DNA from: Clostridia bacterium
GTDB taxonomy: Bacteria > Bacillota > Clostridia > Oscillospirales > Acutalibacteraceae
Assembly (NCBI GenBank): GCA_017550105.1
Contig: JAFYLQ010000021.1
Location: 1-43,636, forward strand
Direction of reading: 5' to 3'
Length of the DNA: 43,636 bases
Shown here: positions 8,391-17,757 of the stretch, piece after piece
Numbering within the stretch: the stretch's first letter is position 1
Layout: each line of letters begins with the position of its first letter
Notes under the pieces: model-generated
The model's database searches: none
What the model saw: the letters and a program-made list of their open reading frames with translations, nothing else
Told to the model about the DNA's origin: nothing
Translations under genes and position numbers: made by a program

Positions 8391-9473
8391 ATGAAAAAGT
8401 TTTTATCGCTTCTTCTTGCGACGGTAATAATAATCACAAGTGCCGGTATGGTACTCGGTGCGAACTACAACGGCTTCGTTTACACCGCCAACGGTGACGG
8501 AACCTGCACCATAACAGGCTTCAACGATTTCCGTGCAGAGCTTGTGAACGTGCCCTCTGAAATAAACGGCTTAAAGGTAAGCGCCATCGGCAACGGCGCC
8601 TTCCAGACAAAAAACAATCTTCAGACCGTAAGAATTCCCGAAACCGTTACCTCCATCGGTTCAATGGCTTTTTACGGGTGCAAAAACCTCACCTCCGTTG
8701 TTATGGGCAATAACGTTAAATCCATCGGCGCCAAGGCTTTTAACTCCTGCACCTCACTTACTGAGGTAAACCTTAAAAATGCTGAGCTTTTGGGCGAATA
8801 CGCCTTCTACGGCTGTACATCACTTCAAAAGATTTTTATGGGTACCGCGCTTAAGGTAATCGGCAAAAATGCTTTCAACAAATGTGCCGTACTTACCGAA
8901 ATCAAAATGAGTGACACCCTGCTTTATATTGACGACTACGCCTTTGCAGGTGTGGGTGTAAGCACACTTAAATTCCCCGACACTCTTGGTTATATCGGCA
9001 ACAGCTCCTTCAAGGGCTGTAGCACACTTTCAAGCGTTACCTTCGGCACGGGTGAGCTTAAAATTGCAAGCTATGCCTTTGAGAACTGTGTTTCACTTAC
9101 GGAAATCACTATTCCCGAAAACGTAATCGAAATCGGCAGATGTGCCTTCGCATTACGTGAAACAGGCTCAAACGAGTTTTCACACAACATTAAAATCAAT
9201 TGCGGTATGACGGGCGGTGCCTTAATCTACGCTAAAATTCACGGCTTAACCGTCACCATAAACGGCACCGAGCAGAGTTTTGAAAACTTCGGAGATTACG
9301 ACGGTGACGGCTCTGTTACCACAAAAGACGCTCACGCTCTTTTACGTGCCGCCGCTTGTCTTATACCCTACCCCGACGAGGATACGGTTTTCTTATGCGA
9401 TATGGACGGCAACGGTATCATTGACACCTACGACGTAAAAATAGTCCTTAAAATTGCTTCGGGCTTAGTCTGA
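8391..9473 (+). CDS. Secreted BspA-type leucine-rich-repeat protein with C-terminal dockerin repeats
   Basis: The 360-residue product starts at the ATG at 8391, with GGAGG ten bases upstream; the longer in-frame reading from 8247 only translates repeats. A signal peptide (about 1-22) precedes roughly nine LRR_5 repeats with the pattern VTSIGxxAFxGCxxL (e.g. SIGSMAFYGCKNLTSV). These are typical of surface or secreted proteins that bind other proteins. The C-terminal 60 residues carry two dockerin-like calcium loops (DYDGDGSVTTKDA and DMDGNGIIDTYDV). Its last 9 bases overlap the phage amidase gene converging from the right, and no terminator is seen at that junction. It may be a host gene or cargo at the phage edge. 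Confidence 0.88.
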   Translation: MKKFLSLLLATVIIITSAGMVLGANYNGFVYTANGDGTCTITGFNDFRAELVNVPSEINGLKVSAIGNGAFQTKNNLQTVRIPETVTSIGSMAFYGCKNLTSVVMGNNVKSIGAKAFNSCTSLTEVNLKNAELLGEYAFYGCTSLQKIFMGTALKVIGKNAFNKCAVLTEIKMSDTLLYIDDYAFAGVGVSTLKFPDTLGYIGNSSFKGCSTLSSVTFGTGELKIASYAFENCVSLTEITIPENVIEIGRCAFALRETGSNEFSHNIKINCGMTGGALIYAKIHGLTVTINGTEQSFENFGDYDGDGSVTTKDAHALLRAAACLIPYPDEDTVFLCDMDGNGIIDTYDVKIVLKIASGLV

Positions 9474-10145
9474 TTTTCTGACTATGATGCCCTCGAAGCC
9501 CGCTTTCTTTAATTTATCAAGATGACTCTGTGCATTCTTTTTGGAGCTGAATGCACCTGTCTGAACAGTGTATAACGTCTTCGCTTCGGCGGAGGCGTTT
9601 GTTTTTTTATCTTCAGGAAGGCTCACGCCGTAATAATCGCAAACACCCTTGGCAATGGCTTCACCGATTCGGGTGGTGTTTTTAATAATAAAATCCGAGC
9701 CCTCCTTTGTATCGTGGAACTCTGCTTCAACGTAAACCGCAAGACCGCTTGTGGCTTTGCACTCGTAAAAATCAGGCTTTACAATAAGACGCTCGGCACT
9801 TTTGCCCGGTGTAAGGGGCGCAAGTCTGTTATAAACCGACTGACCCGCCTTCTTACGCTCATCCGAAAGGTCGTAAAGTAAAATCTGCGTACCACCCGTT
9901 ACGTTATGCTTTGCGGTAGCATTAGTGTGAATGGCAACGTGCATATCTGCTTTATAATCGTTACTCTCCCTCACCCTTTTGTACATATCGTCGTCATAAG
10001 TGCACTTGACTTCAAAACCCGCTTTCTTGAGATAATTCACACAAGCCTTTGCGATTTTGTGGCATTGCACTTTTTCATTTGTGTTCCCCGTAGCGTAAAG
10101 GTTGCCCTTCTGGTTACTCGGGGAAATATATATTCGTTTAGCCAA
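9465..10145 (-). CDS. Phage endolysin: N-acetylmuramoyl-L-alanine amidase (Amidase_3) with SPOR-like tail
   Basis: This enzyme cleaves the muramoyl-alanine bond for host lysis. The N-terminal domain (about 1-165) begins IYISPSNQKGN. It shows the Amidase_3 patterns VAIHTNA (zinc His), E in YVEAEFHDT, and GLAVYVE. Residues about 183-224 form a SPOR-like module (YTVQTGAFSSKKNA...LKKAGFEG). I place the start at the TTG at 10145 (226 residues). A GAGGAGG site lies 7 bases upstream, and the codon overlaps the end of the holin gene. It is the last gene of the phage operon. Its stop overlaps the LRR gene's stop on the other strand. Confidence 0.88.
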   Translation of the reverse strand: MAKRIYISPSNQKGNLYATGNTNEKVQCHKIAKACVNYLKKAGFEVKCTYDDDMYKRVRESNDYKADMHVAIHTNATAKHNVTGGTQILLYDLSDERKKAGQSVYNRLAPLTPGKSAERLIVKPDFYECKATSGLAVYVEAEFHDTKEGSDFIIKNTTRIGEAIAKGVCDYYGVSLPEDKKTNASAEAKTLYTVQTGAFSSKKNAQSHLDKLKKAGFEGIIVRKSD

Positions 10146-10419
10146 TAAAATCCTCCTCAAGAAATCTGATATCCGCATCACTATAATACGTCATTGCCCG
10201 TTCACTGTCACTGAAGCCCTCGGTGGTGGGGTCAACCACCACACCCGCAAGGGCAAGTACGTTGACACCCATACCTATAAGCTCTAAAAGCTCGTTTTCG
10301 CTTACGTCGGGAACAACACCGAATAGGCTCAGAGCCTTGTAAACAAGTGAAACAAGAAGCACCGACACACTGATTAAAAAGGTTTTATTTTTAAGCCTTG
10401 CTTTGATATTAAGCATCAT
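10138..10419 (-). CDS. Phage holin, phi-LC3/Phage_holin_1-like
   Basis: The 93-residue protein has an N-terminal RLKNKTFLISVSVLLVSLVY segment, a second hydrophobic stretch (GMGVNVLALAGVVVDPTTEG) and the family phrase VVDPTTEGFSDSERAMTY. These match small two-helix holins that open the membrane to release the amidase. A GGAGTGA site precedes the ATG at 10419. It lies between the small membrane protein and the amidase, the usual lysis order. Confidence 0.88.
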   Translation of the reverse strand: MMLNIKARLKNKTFLISVSVLLVSLVYKALSLFGVVPDVSENELLELIGMGVNVLALAGVVVDPTTEGFSDSERAMTYYSDADIRFLEEDFIG

Positions 10420-10425
10420 AAAAAA

Positions 10426-10728
10426 TCACTCCGTAATATTATTTTCCTTGGGCAATAATGAAACAAGCTCCTCGTATTTGTGCTTGATTTCACCGTTGCC
10501 ACCGTATTTTATATATTTTTCACCTGCGGCAATACGCTCCGACAGGGGCATTTCGTGGGACATAATTGTGAGTCTTTTAATGGAAAGGTAGTTATCGAGG
10601 GAATGCTCGTTGGTTTCCTCAATCCACCTTTCGCATTTACGTATGAATTTATAAACCTTAACAAAGGTTGCAATTATAATCCCAAGAGCCGTAAAAAGGG
10701 ACGCTATAAAAATTATGGTATTAGCCAT
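10426..10728 (-). CDS. Small phage membrane protein, second holin-like or lysis accessory
   Basis: The 100-residue protein starts at MANTIIFIASLFTALG with one N-terminal helix (about 3-24). A charged helical tail contains SIKRLTIMSHEMPLSERIAAG and an NGEIKHKYEEL end. I place the start at the ATG at 10728, with a GGGGAG site about 12 bases upstream. It overlaps the preceding gene's stop. Position next to holin and amidase suggests a lysis role; the exact activity is not known to me. Confidence 0.7.
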   Translation of the reverse strand: MANTIIFIASLFTALGIIIATFVKVYKFIRKCERWIEETNEHSLDNYLSIKRLTIMSHEMPLSERIAAGEKYIKYGGNGEIKHKYEELVSLLPKENNITE

Positions 10729-10975
10729 TTCCGTCACTCTCCCCGTAAGGGATTGAAGCCTTGACCTTTTCAACGAATTCAAAATACTCGTCGAACTCCT
10801 CGGGCTTCGTATCCCTCTGCCTTAAAATGGCAATTTCGTCATCAAGGGAGTATTTTTGCCTTATTGCCGATACAATCGCTTCCTTTCGGGTGGGGGCCTC
10901 ACAAAAGCCCTCTGCCTCAGAAAACTCCTCGGGTGTCATATCCCTGTATACGCCGTTTTCAAGCACCTTCATCAT
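10721..10975 (-). CDS. Small phage tail-associated protein (XkdX-like position)
   Basis: The 84-residue protein begins VLENGVYRDMTPEEFSEAE, a form common for small proteins encoded between tail-fibre and holin genes in Firmicute phages. It has a predicted charged helix and no membrane segment. Its ATG overlaps the fibre gene stop (ATGA), with a GGGGGGTG site. Function unknown. Confidence 0.7.
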   Translation of the reverse strand: MMKVLENGVYRDMTPEEFSEAEGFCEAPTRKEAIVSAIRQKYSLDDEIAILRQRDTKPEEFDEYFEFVEKVKASIPYGESDGNG

Positions 10976-12075
10976 TTACGCACCCCCCACAAGGTAATTG
11001 TCGTGCCCTCAACGAAGGTCTTTGCAGTACCCGTGGTAATAACGAATTTAAGACTGTTTATATTTACAGTTTGCCCCACAGGAACGGGCTGACCTACAAG
11101 ATTCGTAATATTATTATTCGGGAAATTAGTCGTACTCGCTATAGTACCGTTAGGAGCAACAAACAACCCACCGTTACCCTCGCCGTAGTTGTCGTAACGA
11201 CAATTCCATTTTCTTAGCGTATTAAGAAAGTAAGCATTCAATGCACCAATCATCATTGTGCCGCCCGCTTGTATGTAGAGCTTACCATTAGCGCCGTCCG
11301 TAAGACCAATAAGCACGTCGCAGTAAAAGTCCGTAAGCTCAAAGGGCTTGCCGTTACCATCCTTGGTAATTGAAATAGTGGTGGGTAAATTACCGTCCTC
11401 GTCCGCTTCGACCACCACGGTAGAAATCCGTTCAAACACCTTGGGTTTGCTCTCACCTGCTTGTTCAAGTGCCTCGCTAAAGGCATTCAATGCCTCATCC
11501 ATTGCCAAAGCACCGTACACCTGTTGGTTGGTGTGCTCCTCATCCACGGCAACCGTGTCAACAATTGTGATGTCGGGACCCTTTTCAGCCTCAACCAAAT
11601 CATAAACCGCCTTAGCACTTGGGTATTGGTCGTGGGTGGAGCTTTCGGTTATGGCAGATATTTTATTTAAAGCCTTTTCATGACCCTCCACCTTTTCAAG
11701 AAGGGCTGTTCCGAACTGATGACAGTATTTTTCATATTCACCTACGGTGGGGTTTTCCTCTACGGCAACCTCGTCAGTATACGAACCCTCGTTGACGTAA
11801 AACGCCGTGGGCTTGGGCGAATACATAAGTTCAACGCCCTGCACACTTTCTTTATAAGCATAAACGCCCAAAACAACCGTACCCTTCGGCAGGGTCGGGA
11901 TAATACACTCACCCTCCTTAACAGGCACGGGAATATTATTGAACGCCGCCGTAACCGTAAGGCTTTTAAATTCCTCGGGTAATTGAAGCTCACACAGGTT
12001 AACGCCTCTTTCCCCTGCATTCACAGGGGTATATTCGGTAATTATAACCGTATCCTTTGTTACTTTTACCTTCAT
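10972..12075 (-). CDS. Phage tail fibre or receptor-binding protein
   Basis: The 367-residue protein has a beta-rich N-terminal domain (VTKDTVIITEYTPVNAGERG and VTAAFNNIPVPVKEGE) as in upper-baseplate/fibre proteins. A short helical linker contains the SSTHDQYPSAKAVYDLV motif often seen in fibre stalks. The C-terminal domain is beta-rich and probably receptor-binding. It lies between the putative ejection protein and the lysis genes. The ATG at 12075 has a GGGGTG site. The receptor cannot be deduced. Confidence 0.72.
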   Translation of the reverse strand: MKVKVTKDTVIITEYTPVNAGERGVNLCELQLPEEFKSLTVTAAFNNIPVPVKEGECIIPTLPKGTVVLGVYAYKESVQGVELMYSPKPTAFYVNEGSYTDEVAVEENPTVGEYEKYCHQFGTALLEKVEGHEKALNKISAITESSTHDQYPSAKAVYDLVEAEKGPDITIVDTVAVDEEHTNQQVYGALAMDEALNAFSEALEQAGESKPKVFERISTVVVEADEDGNLPTTISITKDGNGKPFELTDFYCDVLIGLTDGANGKLYIQAGGTMMIGALNAYFLNTLRKWNCRYDNYGEGNGGLFVAPNGTIASTTNFPNNNITNLVGQPVPVGQTVNINSLKFVITTGTAKTFVEGTTITLWGVRK

Positions 12076-12079
12076 TCAA

Positions 12080-13282
12080 TCACCCCTTAGTATGCTTTTG
12101 ATATTTAGCCGCAAGGTATTCCTGATAGCTACCGTATGTGGCAGTAAGCTTTGATGAGCCGAATTCCTTTTCAGTAAGAATACTGTAATCACCCGTTCTT
12201 GTGCAGTATTCAGCGTAGGTTACAGGGGGCGTGGTAAGATTACTGTCGGAGGTCTTCGAGCTTTTCTTTGAAGAAGAGCCACCCGACGAGCCACCTGAGC
12301 CACCCGAGGATTTACGGGAATATTCCCTGTCCTTGTTTGCCTGGTCACGCTTTGCCTCGGACTCCTTAAAAGCCATTTCCTGCTGAAATTCCGCCCTGTC
12401 CTGAGCGTCCTGATATTTTTTGAATTCATAATCACGGTCACTTTCCCAAGCGTCAACCTCCGCAAGGAACTCGTCGAACTCCGCATCGGACATTGAGGTA
12501 AGCTTGTCAAGAAGGTACTCACCGTCCGCATAATAGCCCTCAAGCTCACCAAGGTATTTGTCGTAGGCGTCACCCTCAAGAGAGCGAAGCAGAGTCACGT
12601 CCTCAAGCATTTTGTCGCCCTTATCCGTATACTGAATGTAGGCTCTGTCACGTAAATCAAGTGCCACGTCGTTAAGACCGTTCAGGTACTCGTCGTAAGC
12701 CTCGTTACCTGCCGTCACGGCGTAGGAGTTGGCGTAACCACCCGTAAGTGCCGTGGCGTTGCCCACCGTGTCCATCATAGCCTTTTTGCCGTTCTGAGCG
12801 TACTGCTCACGGTACTGCTGATAAAGTGGGTCCGCATTAAGACTGTATGAAAAATCCTCACGGTTGAGAATGTCGTTAAGAAGGCTCTCAATCTCGTCGG
12901 AATATTTGCTTTCGTATTCCTTGGGCTTTCTTTTCTCCCAATTGTCAAGCTCCGCCTCTGCCGACTGCACCGCCTGACTTTTTTCATATTCAGGTCTTGG
13001 CTCGGTGGTCTTTTTGGTAGTGGTTGTTGCAGTTGTTTTACTGCCCGAGCTTTTCGAAGTCGTGGTCTTTGACGTGAGACTGCCCCATGTATTTTTACCC
13101 ACAATACCGTCCACCTGAAGCCCGTTTTTCTTCTGATAATCCTTTACGGCAGCCTGAGTTTTGGCACCGAACTGACCGTCAACTGCAAGTGAATAGCCGT
13201 TGGCATTTAATACCTCCTGCAATTTTTTAACGTCGGCACCCGACGAACCGTAAGAAACAGTTGAATAAGCTATTTTTATCAC
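12080..13282 (-). CDS. Virion protein with N-terminal peptidoglycan-binding domain (candidate ejection/internal protein)
   Basis: Residues about 8-70 are a PG_binding_1 domain (GADVKKLQEVLNANGYSLAV, AVKDYQKKNGLQVDG). A Ser/Thr/Lys-rich linker (70-95) follows. A long charged helical region (about 100-345) contains ALTGGYANSYA and many Tyr/Asp-rich repeats, and the low-complexity tail is Ser/Gly/Lys-rich. No catalytic motif is seen. In a short-tailed phage without a tape-measure protein, a wall-binding internal or ejection protein is a reasonable guess. The start is uncertain: the GTG at 13282 overlaps the GAGGTG that looks like the ribosome site, so an ATA codon at 13273 is also possible. Confidence 0.65.
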   Translation of the reverse strand: MIKIAYSTVSYGSSGADVKKLQEVLNANGYSLAVDGQFGAKTQAAVKDYQKKNGLQVDGIVGKNTWGSLTSKTTTSKSSGSKTTATTTTKKTTEPRPEYEKSQAVQSAEAELDNWEKRKPKEYESKYSDEIESLLNDILNREDFSYSLNADPLYQQYREQYAQNGKKAMMDTVGNATALTGGYANSYAVTAGNEAYDEYLNGLNDVALDLRDRAYIQYTDKGDKMLEDVTLLRSLEGDAYDKYLGELEGYYADGEYLLDKLTSMSDAEFDEFLAEVDAWESDRDYEFKKYQDAQDRAEFQQEMAFKESEAKRDQANKDREYSRKSSGGSGGSSGGSSSKKSSKTSDSNLTTPPVTYAEYCTRTGDYSILTEKEFGSSKLTATYGSYQEYLAAKYQKHTKG

Positions 13283-13294
13283 CTCTTTAAATTA

Positions 13295-15055
13295 TTAACA
13301 TATATAGCATCCGCTAAGGTAAATTTGTGTACCTGCGGAAATTGTGTTTTCGGGACGGACGACAATCTCGCCCGTATTCTGAATGCCCCCTAAAGCCTTT
13401 ACATCCGATGAAAAGTGCACCACGCATTGCAGGGGTGTAAAAAATGCAGGAGCCTTACCCGTAGCACCTGCCACAACGTGGCTTGTATTTGCCGAAAGCT
13501 CTGTAGCCGTCTCAAGGCGAAGCCCGAGCCACACCATTTTCAAGGGTGGAATATGCTTTGCGGTGCAAAGAAGATTTTTTGCCTTATCGGTGGTTTCCAC
13601 ACTCAGGTCATCGAAGTTAAGCTCACCGCCCACACTAAGGCTTCCCTGAATATCCACGTCCCAAGCAACGGAAAGCTCGTTCTCATTTTCGGCAAATTTG
13701 CCGAAGGCAGCACCATTACCACCACGGCGTATATTAAAAGGAATATGAGCAACACCAACGGAACGGATAAACTCAACGTAGTCCTCGCAAATTTCATCAA
13801 TAGCCCTGACTCTCACCTCGTAGGATGAGCTTTCCTCAATATCACCGCCGAAAATAACGGGTGATGAGTTCACGTAAACGTCCCCGTAGTAGCTCTCGTC
13901 GGGAGCTCTATAACCCACCATTACCTCGTAGGTGTTTTTAGAATTAAGGTCACTGTAGTTAAAATCGTAATGCATAATCAGGTATTTGCCCTGATTGTTC
14001 AGGGTGCCGTCCACATCGCACCGCTCAATGCTTTTAATATTAACGTCGGGCTTTTGGTAATCGCACACCGTTATGGTTTTAGTTTTTTTAACCGCAAAGC
14101 CACGACTGTCCTTAAGGGTAACACTCACGGTGAGCACACCGCTTTCAGTAATTTCAAAGGTGGCGGGGGCACTTCTTTTTGAAACGCTACCAAGGGTAAT
14201 GCTCACGCTCTGAAGCGTGGCGCCGTATTTAAAGGTCACGTCACTCAAATCCACCTTCAACTGACTGACACCCTTTATGTATTCGTCAATGCCCGTTGAA
14301 ACACCCTTATTAATACGCTCCAAGGCAATACCGAATTGGGGTGTAAAATCGGCACTTGCAGGCATTGTAAATGGAATGCTTTTGGTGACGGAGCCTATCT
14401 GCACGCCCTTGTTGTAGGTTTTAAGAGTTATTTTCAGGCTACCCTTGGCAGAGGTGGTAACCTGCTCAGCCCAATTAACAGGGATTTTAAGCGTGTATTC
14501 ACTCGCACCCGCACCCATATCCGTACTTGCACTCGCATTCCCCACACTCCAGATAAGTCTGTGGGTAAAGGTCTCGGAATTTGACTCAACACTCACCTTA
14601 AGGCTACCCTCGGGACTGATACTTGAAGCCGAAAGGCTAAGCCCCGAAGCCCTCGGTATGGCAGTACACTTAAATTCACAGGTAACGCTACCACCCGTAA
14701 GATTGGTGCTACCGATGGTGAACTCACCCTTAACGGGAAGGCTCAGTGTACCGTCCGAATTATGTGTGACGTTGCCCGTCCATTGAGCAAGGGTCACGGT
14801 AGCGCCGTTTCTTGTGTCTATGGCAAGCTTTTTGTTCACCTTAACGCTACCGCCCACCGTAAGCCTTGCGGTGTTAGAGTCCTCCGAAAGGTTGTATGCG
14901 GAGGCCGAATAACCGTCGTTTCGTTTAAGCAGAAGCCTTGCGGTTACGTTGCTCGTATTACCGCTTACGTTCTGTGAATTCTGCGAAAGTGCAATCCACA
15001 AATCATATTTACTGCCCGAAGCACCCGAGCATTTGCCATAATAATTAATTCCCAT
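13295..15055 (-). CDS. Phage tail protein, DUF859-like
   Basis: The 586-residue beta-rich protein begins with a GINYYGKCSGASGSKYDLWI module and a VTHNSDGTLSLPVKG segment, followed by repeated Ig-like strands. This resembles the streptococcal-type phage structural family DUF859. The C terminus (about 470-586) looks like a small host-recognition domain. The ATG at 15055 overlaps the previous gene's end and has a GAGGTGG site. It probably forms part of the tail tip or fibre. Family call moderate, function inferred from position. Confidence 0.75.
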   Translation of the reverse strand: MGINYYGKCSGASGSKYDLWIALSQNSQNVSGNTSNVTARLLLKRNDGYSASAYNLSEDSNTARLTVGGSVKVNKKLAIDTRNGATVTLAQWTGNVTHNSDGTLSLPVKGEFTIGSTNLTGGSVTCEFKCTAIPRASGLSLSASSISPEGSLKVSVESNSETFTHRLIWSVGNASASTDMGAGASEYTLKIPVNWAEQVTTSAKGSLKITLKTYNKGVQIGSVTKSIPFTMPASADFTPQFGIALERINKGVSTGIDEYIKGVSQLKVDLSDVTFKYGATLQSVSITLGSVSKRSAPATFEITESGVLTVSVTLKDSRGFAVKKTKTITVCDYQKPDVNIKSIERCDVDGTLNNQGKYLIMHYDFNYSDLNSKNTYEVMVGYRAPDESYYGDVYVNSSPVIFGGDIEESSSYEVRVRAIDEICEDYVEFIRSVGVAHIPFNIRRGGNGAAFGKFAENENELSVAWDVDIQGSLSVGGELNFDDLSVETTDKAKNLLCTAKHIPPLKMVWLGLRLETATELSANTSHVVAGATGKAPAFFTPLQCVVHFSSDVKALGGIQNTGEIVVRPENTISAGTQIYLSGCYIC

Positions 15056-16007
15056 CTATCCACCTCACCTCAAGTCCGTTTCGGGTAGTATCAAACAAAA
15101 AATACCCGTCGTTGGAATTACCTATTTTTAAAAAATCAAGAATCTGAGCATTTGTAATGTATAAAGCGGAGCCCGAAATATACGCAACCTCCGTAACTCC
15201 CTGATAAAACGAAAGCTTATCGTTTGTAAAGCGTGCCTTCACGTTACTGTCGCTTCTGCCGATTTCAATGCCGTAAATACCCGCCTCAAGCTCACCTCGT
15301 CTGATGTACACGTTAAGGGATGAAACAAGCTCACTCACCTCACCCCCAAGACTCGACAAATCCGCCGAAACCTTGCTTACACTTTCCGAAAACTGCTCGG
15401 TTACGTTGTTGGCAGAGGCGGTAATTTGTGCACTTACCCGAGCCTCAAGCTCATCGGCACCCTCTTTGGTAACGTACAGATTTTCCACCTGCGCATTTAT
15501 TGCCTCCGCCTGTACTGTTAGTTCCGCCCTTGCAGTGCTTTTGTAGTCCTCAAGGTCCTGCGAAAGAGCCTCGGTGTTTTCCGCCTGAAGACCTATACTG
15601 TCGGCAGTCTGATTAAATTTAGTTTCAACCTGTGCCGAGTACTCGCCGAACTCCGACTTACCCACGAAGTCACCCGTCACCCTTTGCAGAACGCCCTTTT
15701 CACTCTGCTCAATTGCAAGGGTATAGTCCTTTTCGATTTCCTCGGCGGTGCTTAAAATTTTCTCCTTTAATTCCTTGAATTTTTCACGACTTTCCGTACT
15801 CAGTGCACCTGCAACCGCACTTTGATTTTTGCTCAACTGCTCAACCCTGCCTTCAATGGCACTCATCTCACCCTGAGTCTTTACCTCAAGAGCGTGAGCA
15901 AGAGCCTCGTTCAATTCATAAAGGTAGTTTTTAAGAAGCAAAAATCTGTTGTCAGTGGAATATTTAACCGAGGTTAGGTTTGGTACGCTCAGATTAAGGT
16001 CATACAT
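15045..16007 (-). CDS. Coiled-coil phage tail stalk protein
   Basis: The 320-residue protein has an N-terminal attachment segment (1-40). A long coiled coil (about 45-235) carries many Glu/Ser/Ala heptads. The compact C-terminal beta domain contains RFTNDKLSFYQG, VAYISGSALYITNAQ and NGLEVRW. That C-terminal pattern is common at the tip of Firmicute phage fibres. Both ends overlap neighbouring genes, indicating translational coupling. It likely forms a trimeric stalk. Confidence 0.75.
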   Translation of the reverse strand: MYDLNLSVPNLTSVKYSTDNRFLLLKNYLYELNEALAHALEVKTQGEMSAIEGRVEQLSKNQSAVAGALSTESREKFKELKEKILSTAEEIEKDYTLAIEQSEKGVLQRVTGDFVGKSEFGEYSAQVETKFNQTADSIGLQAENTEALSQDLEDYKSTARAELTVQAEAINAQVENLYVTKEGADELEARVSAQITASANNVTEQFSESVSKVSADLSSLGGEVSELVSSLNVYIRRGELEAGIYGIEIGRSDSNVKARFTNDKLSFYQGVTEVAYISGSALYITNAQILDFLKIGNSNDGYFLFDTTRNGLEVRWIDGN

Positions 16008-17757
16008 TCAACTCACTCCCCGATTCAATTTTTCTTGAAACACTGTAGATTTTCACGTCACCCACACCCTGAATGCGCATTCTCAGGTGGTCGCACCTTG
16101 GGGTGATAAAGGGCAGGTGCATGGAGCCCGTTTTATCAAAGGCTCCCTCCCACAGCTTTTCCCATTTACCGCTACTGTCATACTCAAGCCACACCGAAAG
16201 CCTTGCGCCCTTTGTACCCGCAAGTCTCAGAGAAAGTGCCGAGTAATATTTATTCTCGGGAAGCCCCATACCCCACAGACCGCTTTCGTAGGTCCAACAA
16301 AAGTCATCCTCCACGTTAAAACCCTTAAGCTCACCCGTAAACGAGCCGTAGGGATTTTCGCCGTCTATAAGACCCAAACGACAAGTATCACCGTTACGCT
16401 CAATAAAATACAGATTACAGTTGTTTTGTGTAAATTCTTTTATATCAATATTATCCTCTCTGAGCCACAGAGCCTTGTCCTCGTCATAAACAAAAAGATG
16501 GCGGACGTCGTTTCTGTCGGACACACACAGGTAGTACCTGCTGAAAAGCGACCCTGCCACAGCGTCCTTGTAATAGGTGTCACCCAGAGCATTGGAAATA
16601 CAAACGGGCACACCGCCCTCGTAAGCACAAACACCGCCCACGGATTTATAATAAAGGGTCTCGTTAAGGCACACCACCGACCGATAAGAGCCCTTCTGCA
16701 CACCCCTTATATACGAGGTCACCACCGTATAGGGCGGGTTCTGACCGTAGATTTTGTGAACACAGTTTTCTTTAAAGAAAAGCAGATATCCCCTGTAGCC
16801 CACGGCGGCGGTAAAGTCACCGTCACTTCCCACGCTCACGGCGTAGGAGTCCTGCGAAATACCCGTGAAGTAATTAAAATTTGTGGGGTCACCTAATTTG
16901 GAAGCGTAAATTTCATTGTTTTTCGAGGAGCAGCCCCAAAGCCTGTTGCCGTACTCACACACGAAGTCCATATCGGGCAATTTGCGCTCAGCCTTAACGG
17001 TTGTAGTAAGGCTCAGAGCATTGTCAATAAGCCCCGTAATCACAATAAAATCATCACCCTTGTGGCGGATAACGTGTGCGCCGTCAAGCCCCGCACCCTC
17101 AAGACCCGAAAGCACTACCCCGTCACCCTCGTTAAATGCCACGCCGATACCCACACTATTGATTCTTACGTAGGTTGTGGCAAGCTCCTGCCACAGATTA
17201 ATCGTTTCATAAAACTGCTTAAGAGTGTGATTATCGCCCGAGGTATCAAGCCACAAATCCCCATCCTTGGGTTCCTCCGGCGGTGAGGGTGACACCGCAT
17301 AATTTTCATATAAATCTCCGTGGGCACGGCAGGTGCCGAGGGTTACCTCACCCGTGCTTTCAAACTCTGCCTCCAAGGAGCCGTAGTCCGAAAAATCCTC
17401 TGTATTAACGTAGACCTTGTCGGGGAAAATAAGAAGCCTTGCACCCATCGAAACGAATTTTCGTTCCTCGGTTATGTCGGGAAAAAGAAGCTCCGTAACC
17501 CTTTCACCGCCATAGTACAGTGAGCCGTTATTTATGTAAGCCACCTGCTCTTTAGCAAATAACCCCTGAAGCCCCTTACCGCTTACATTAAAGAACACTC
17601 GCCTTTTACGTGGTGACAAGGCAGGGAACGAGCCGAAACCCGCATTCTGCGTAAACGAAAAGGCGTTTTCGTCAATGCACAGGTTGTTTTCGTAGCCTTT
17701 GAATTTGGTTATGATTTCACGGTTGTTATAAAGCTCCGTCAGCCTTGGCTTATACAT
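16000..17757 (-). CDS. Phage tail hub/nozzle-like beta-propeller protein (P22 gp10-like)
   Basis: The 585-residue protein consists largely of repeated beta blades with phrases such as EYGNRLWGCSSKNNEIYASK, YLLFFKENCVHKIYG and TLYYKSVGGVCAYEGG. These recall the beta-propeller hub or DNA-stabilisation proteins of podoviruses. The C-terminal part (about 475-585) is a separate beta domain. It follows a 125-residue protein in the head-tail adaptor position. Its ATG overlaps that gene's stop and has an AGGGGA site. The fold is inferred from the pattern, not from any alignment. Confidence 0.7.
   Translation of the reverse strand: MYKPRLTELYNNREIITKFKGYENNLCIDENAFSFTQNAGFGSFPALSPRKRRVFFNVSGKGLQGLFAKEQVAYINNGSLYYGGERVTELLFPDITEERKFVSMGARLLIFPDKVYVNTEDFSDYGSLEAEFESTGEVTLGTCRAHGDLYENYAVSPSPPEEPKDGDLWLDTSGDNHTLKQFYETINLWQELATTYVRINSVGIGVAFNEGDGVVLSGLEGAGLDGAHVIRHKGDDFIVITGLIDNALSLTTTVKAERKLPDMDFVCEYGNRLWGCSSKNNEIYASKLGDPTNFNYFTGISQDSYAVSVGSDGDFTAAVGYRGYLLFFKENCVHKIYGQNPPYTVVTSYIRGVQKGSYRSVVCLNETLYYKSVGGVCAYEGGVPVCISNALGDTYYKDAVAGSLFSRYYLCVSDRNDVRHLFVYDEDKALWLREDNIDIKEFTQNNCNLYFIERNGDTCRLGLIDGENPYGSFTGELKGFNVEDDFCWTYESGLWGMGLPENKYYSALSLRLAGTKGARLSVWLEYDSSGKWEKLWEGAFDKTGSMHLPFITPRCDHLRMRIQGVGDVKIYSVSRKIESGSELNV

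Noticed and set aside
16000-17757. Sialidase or other enzyme for the beta-propeller-like phage protein
   Set aside because: No Asp-box repeats or catalytic residues of sialidases; position and blades fit a tail hub better.
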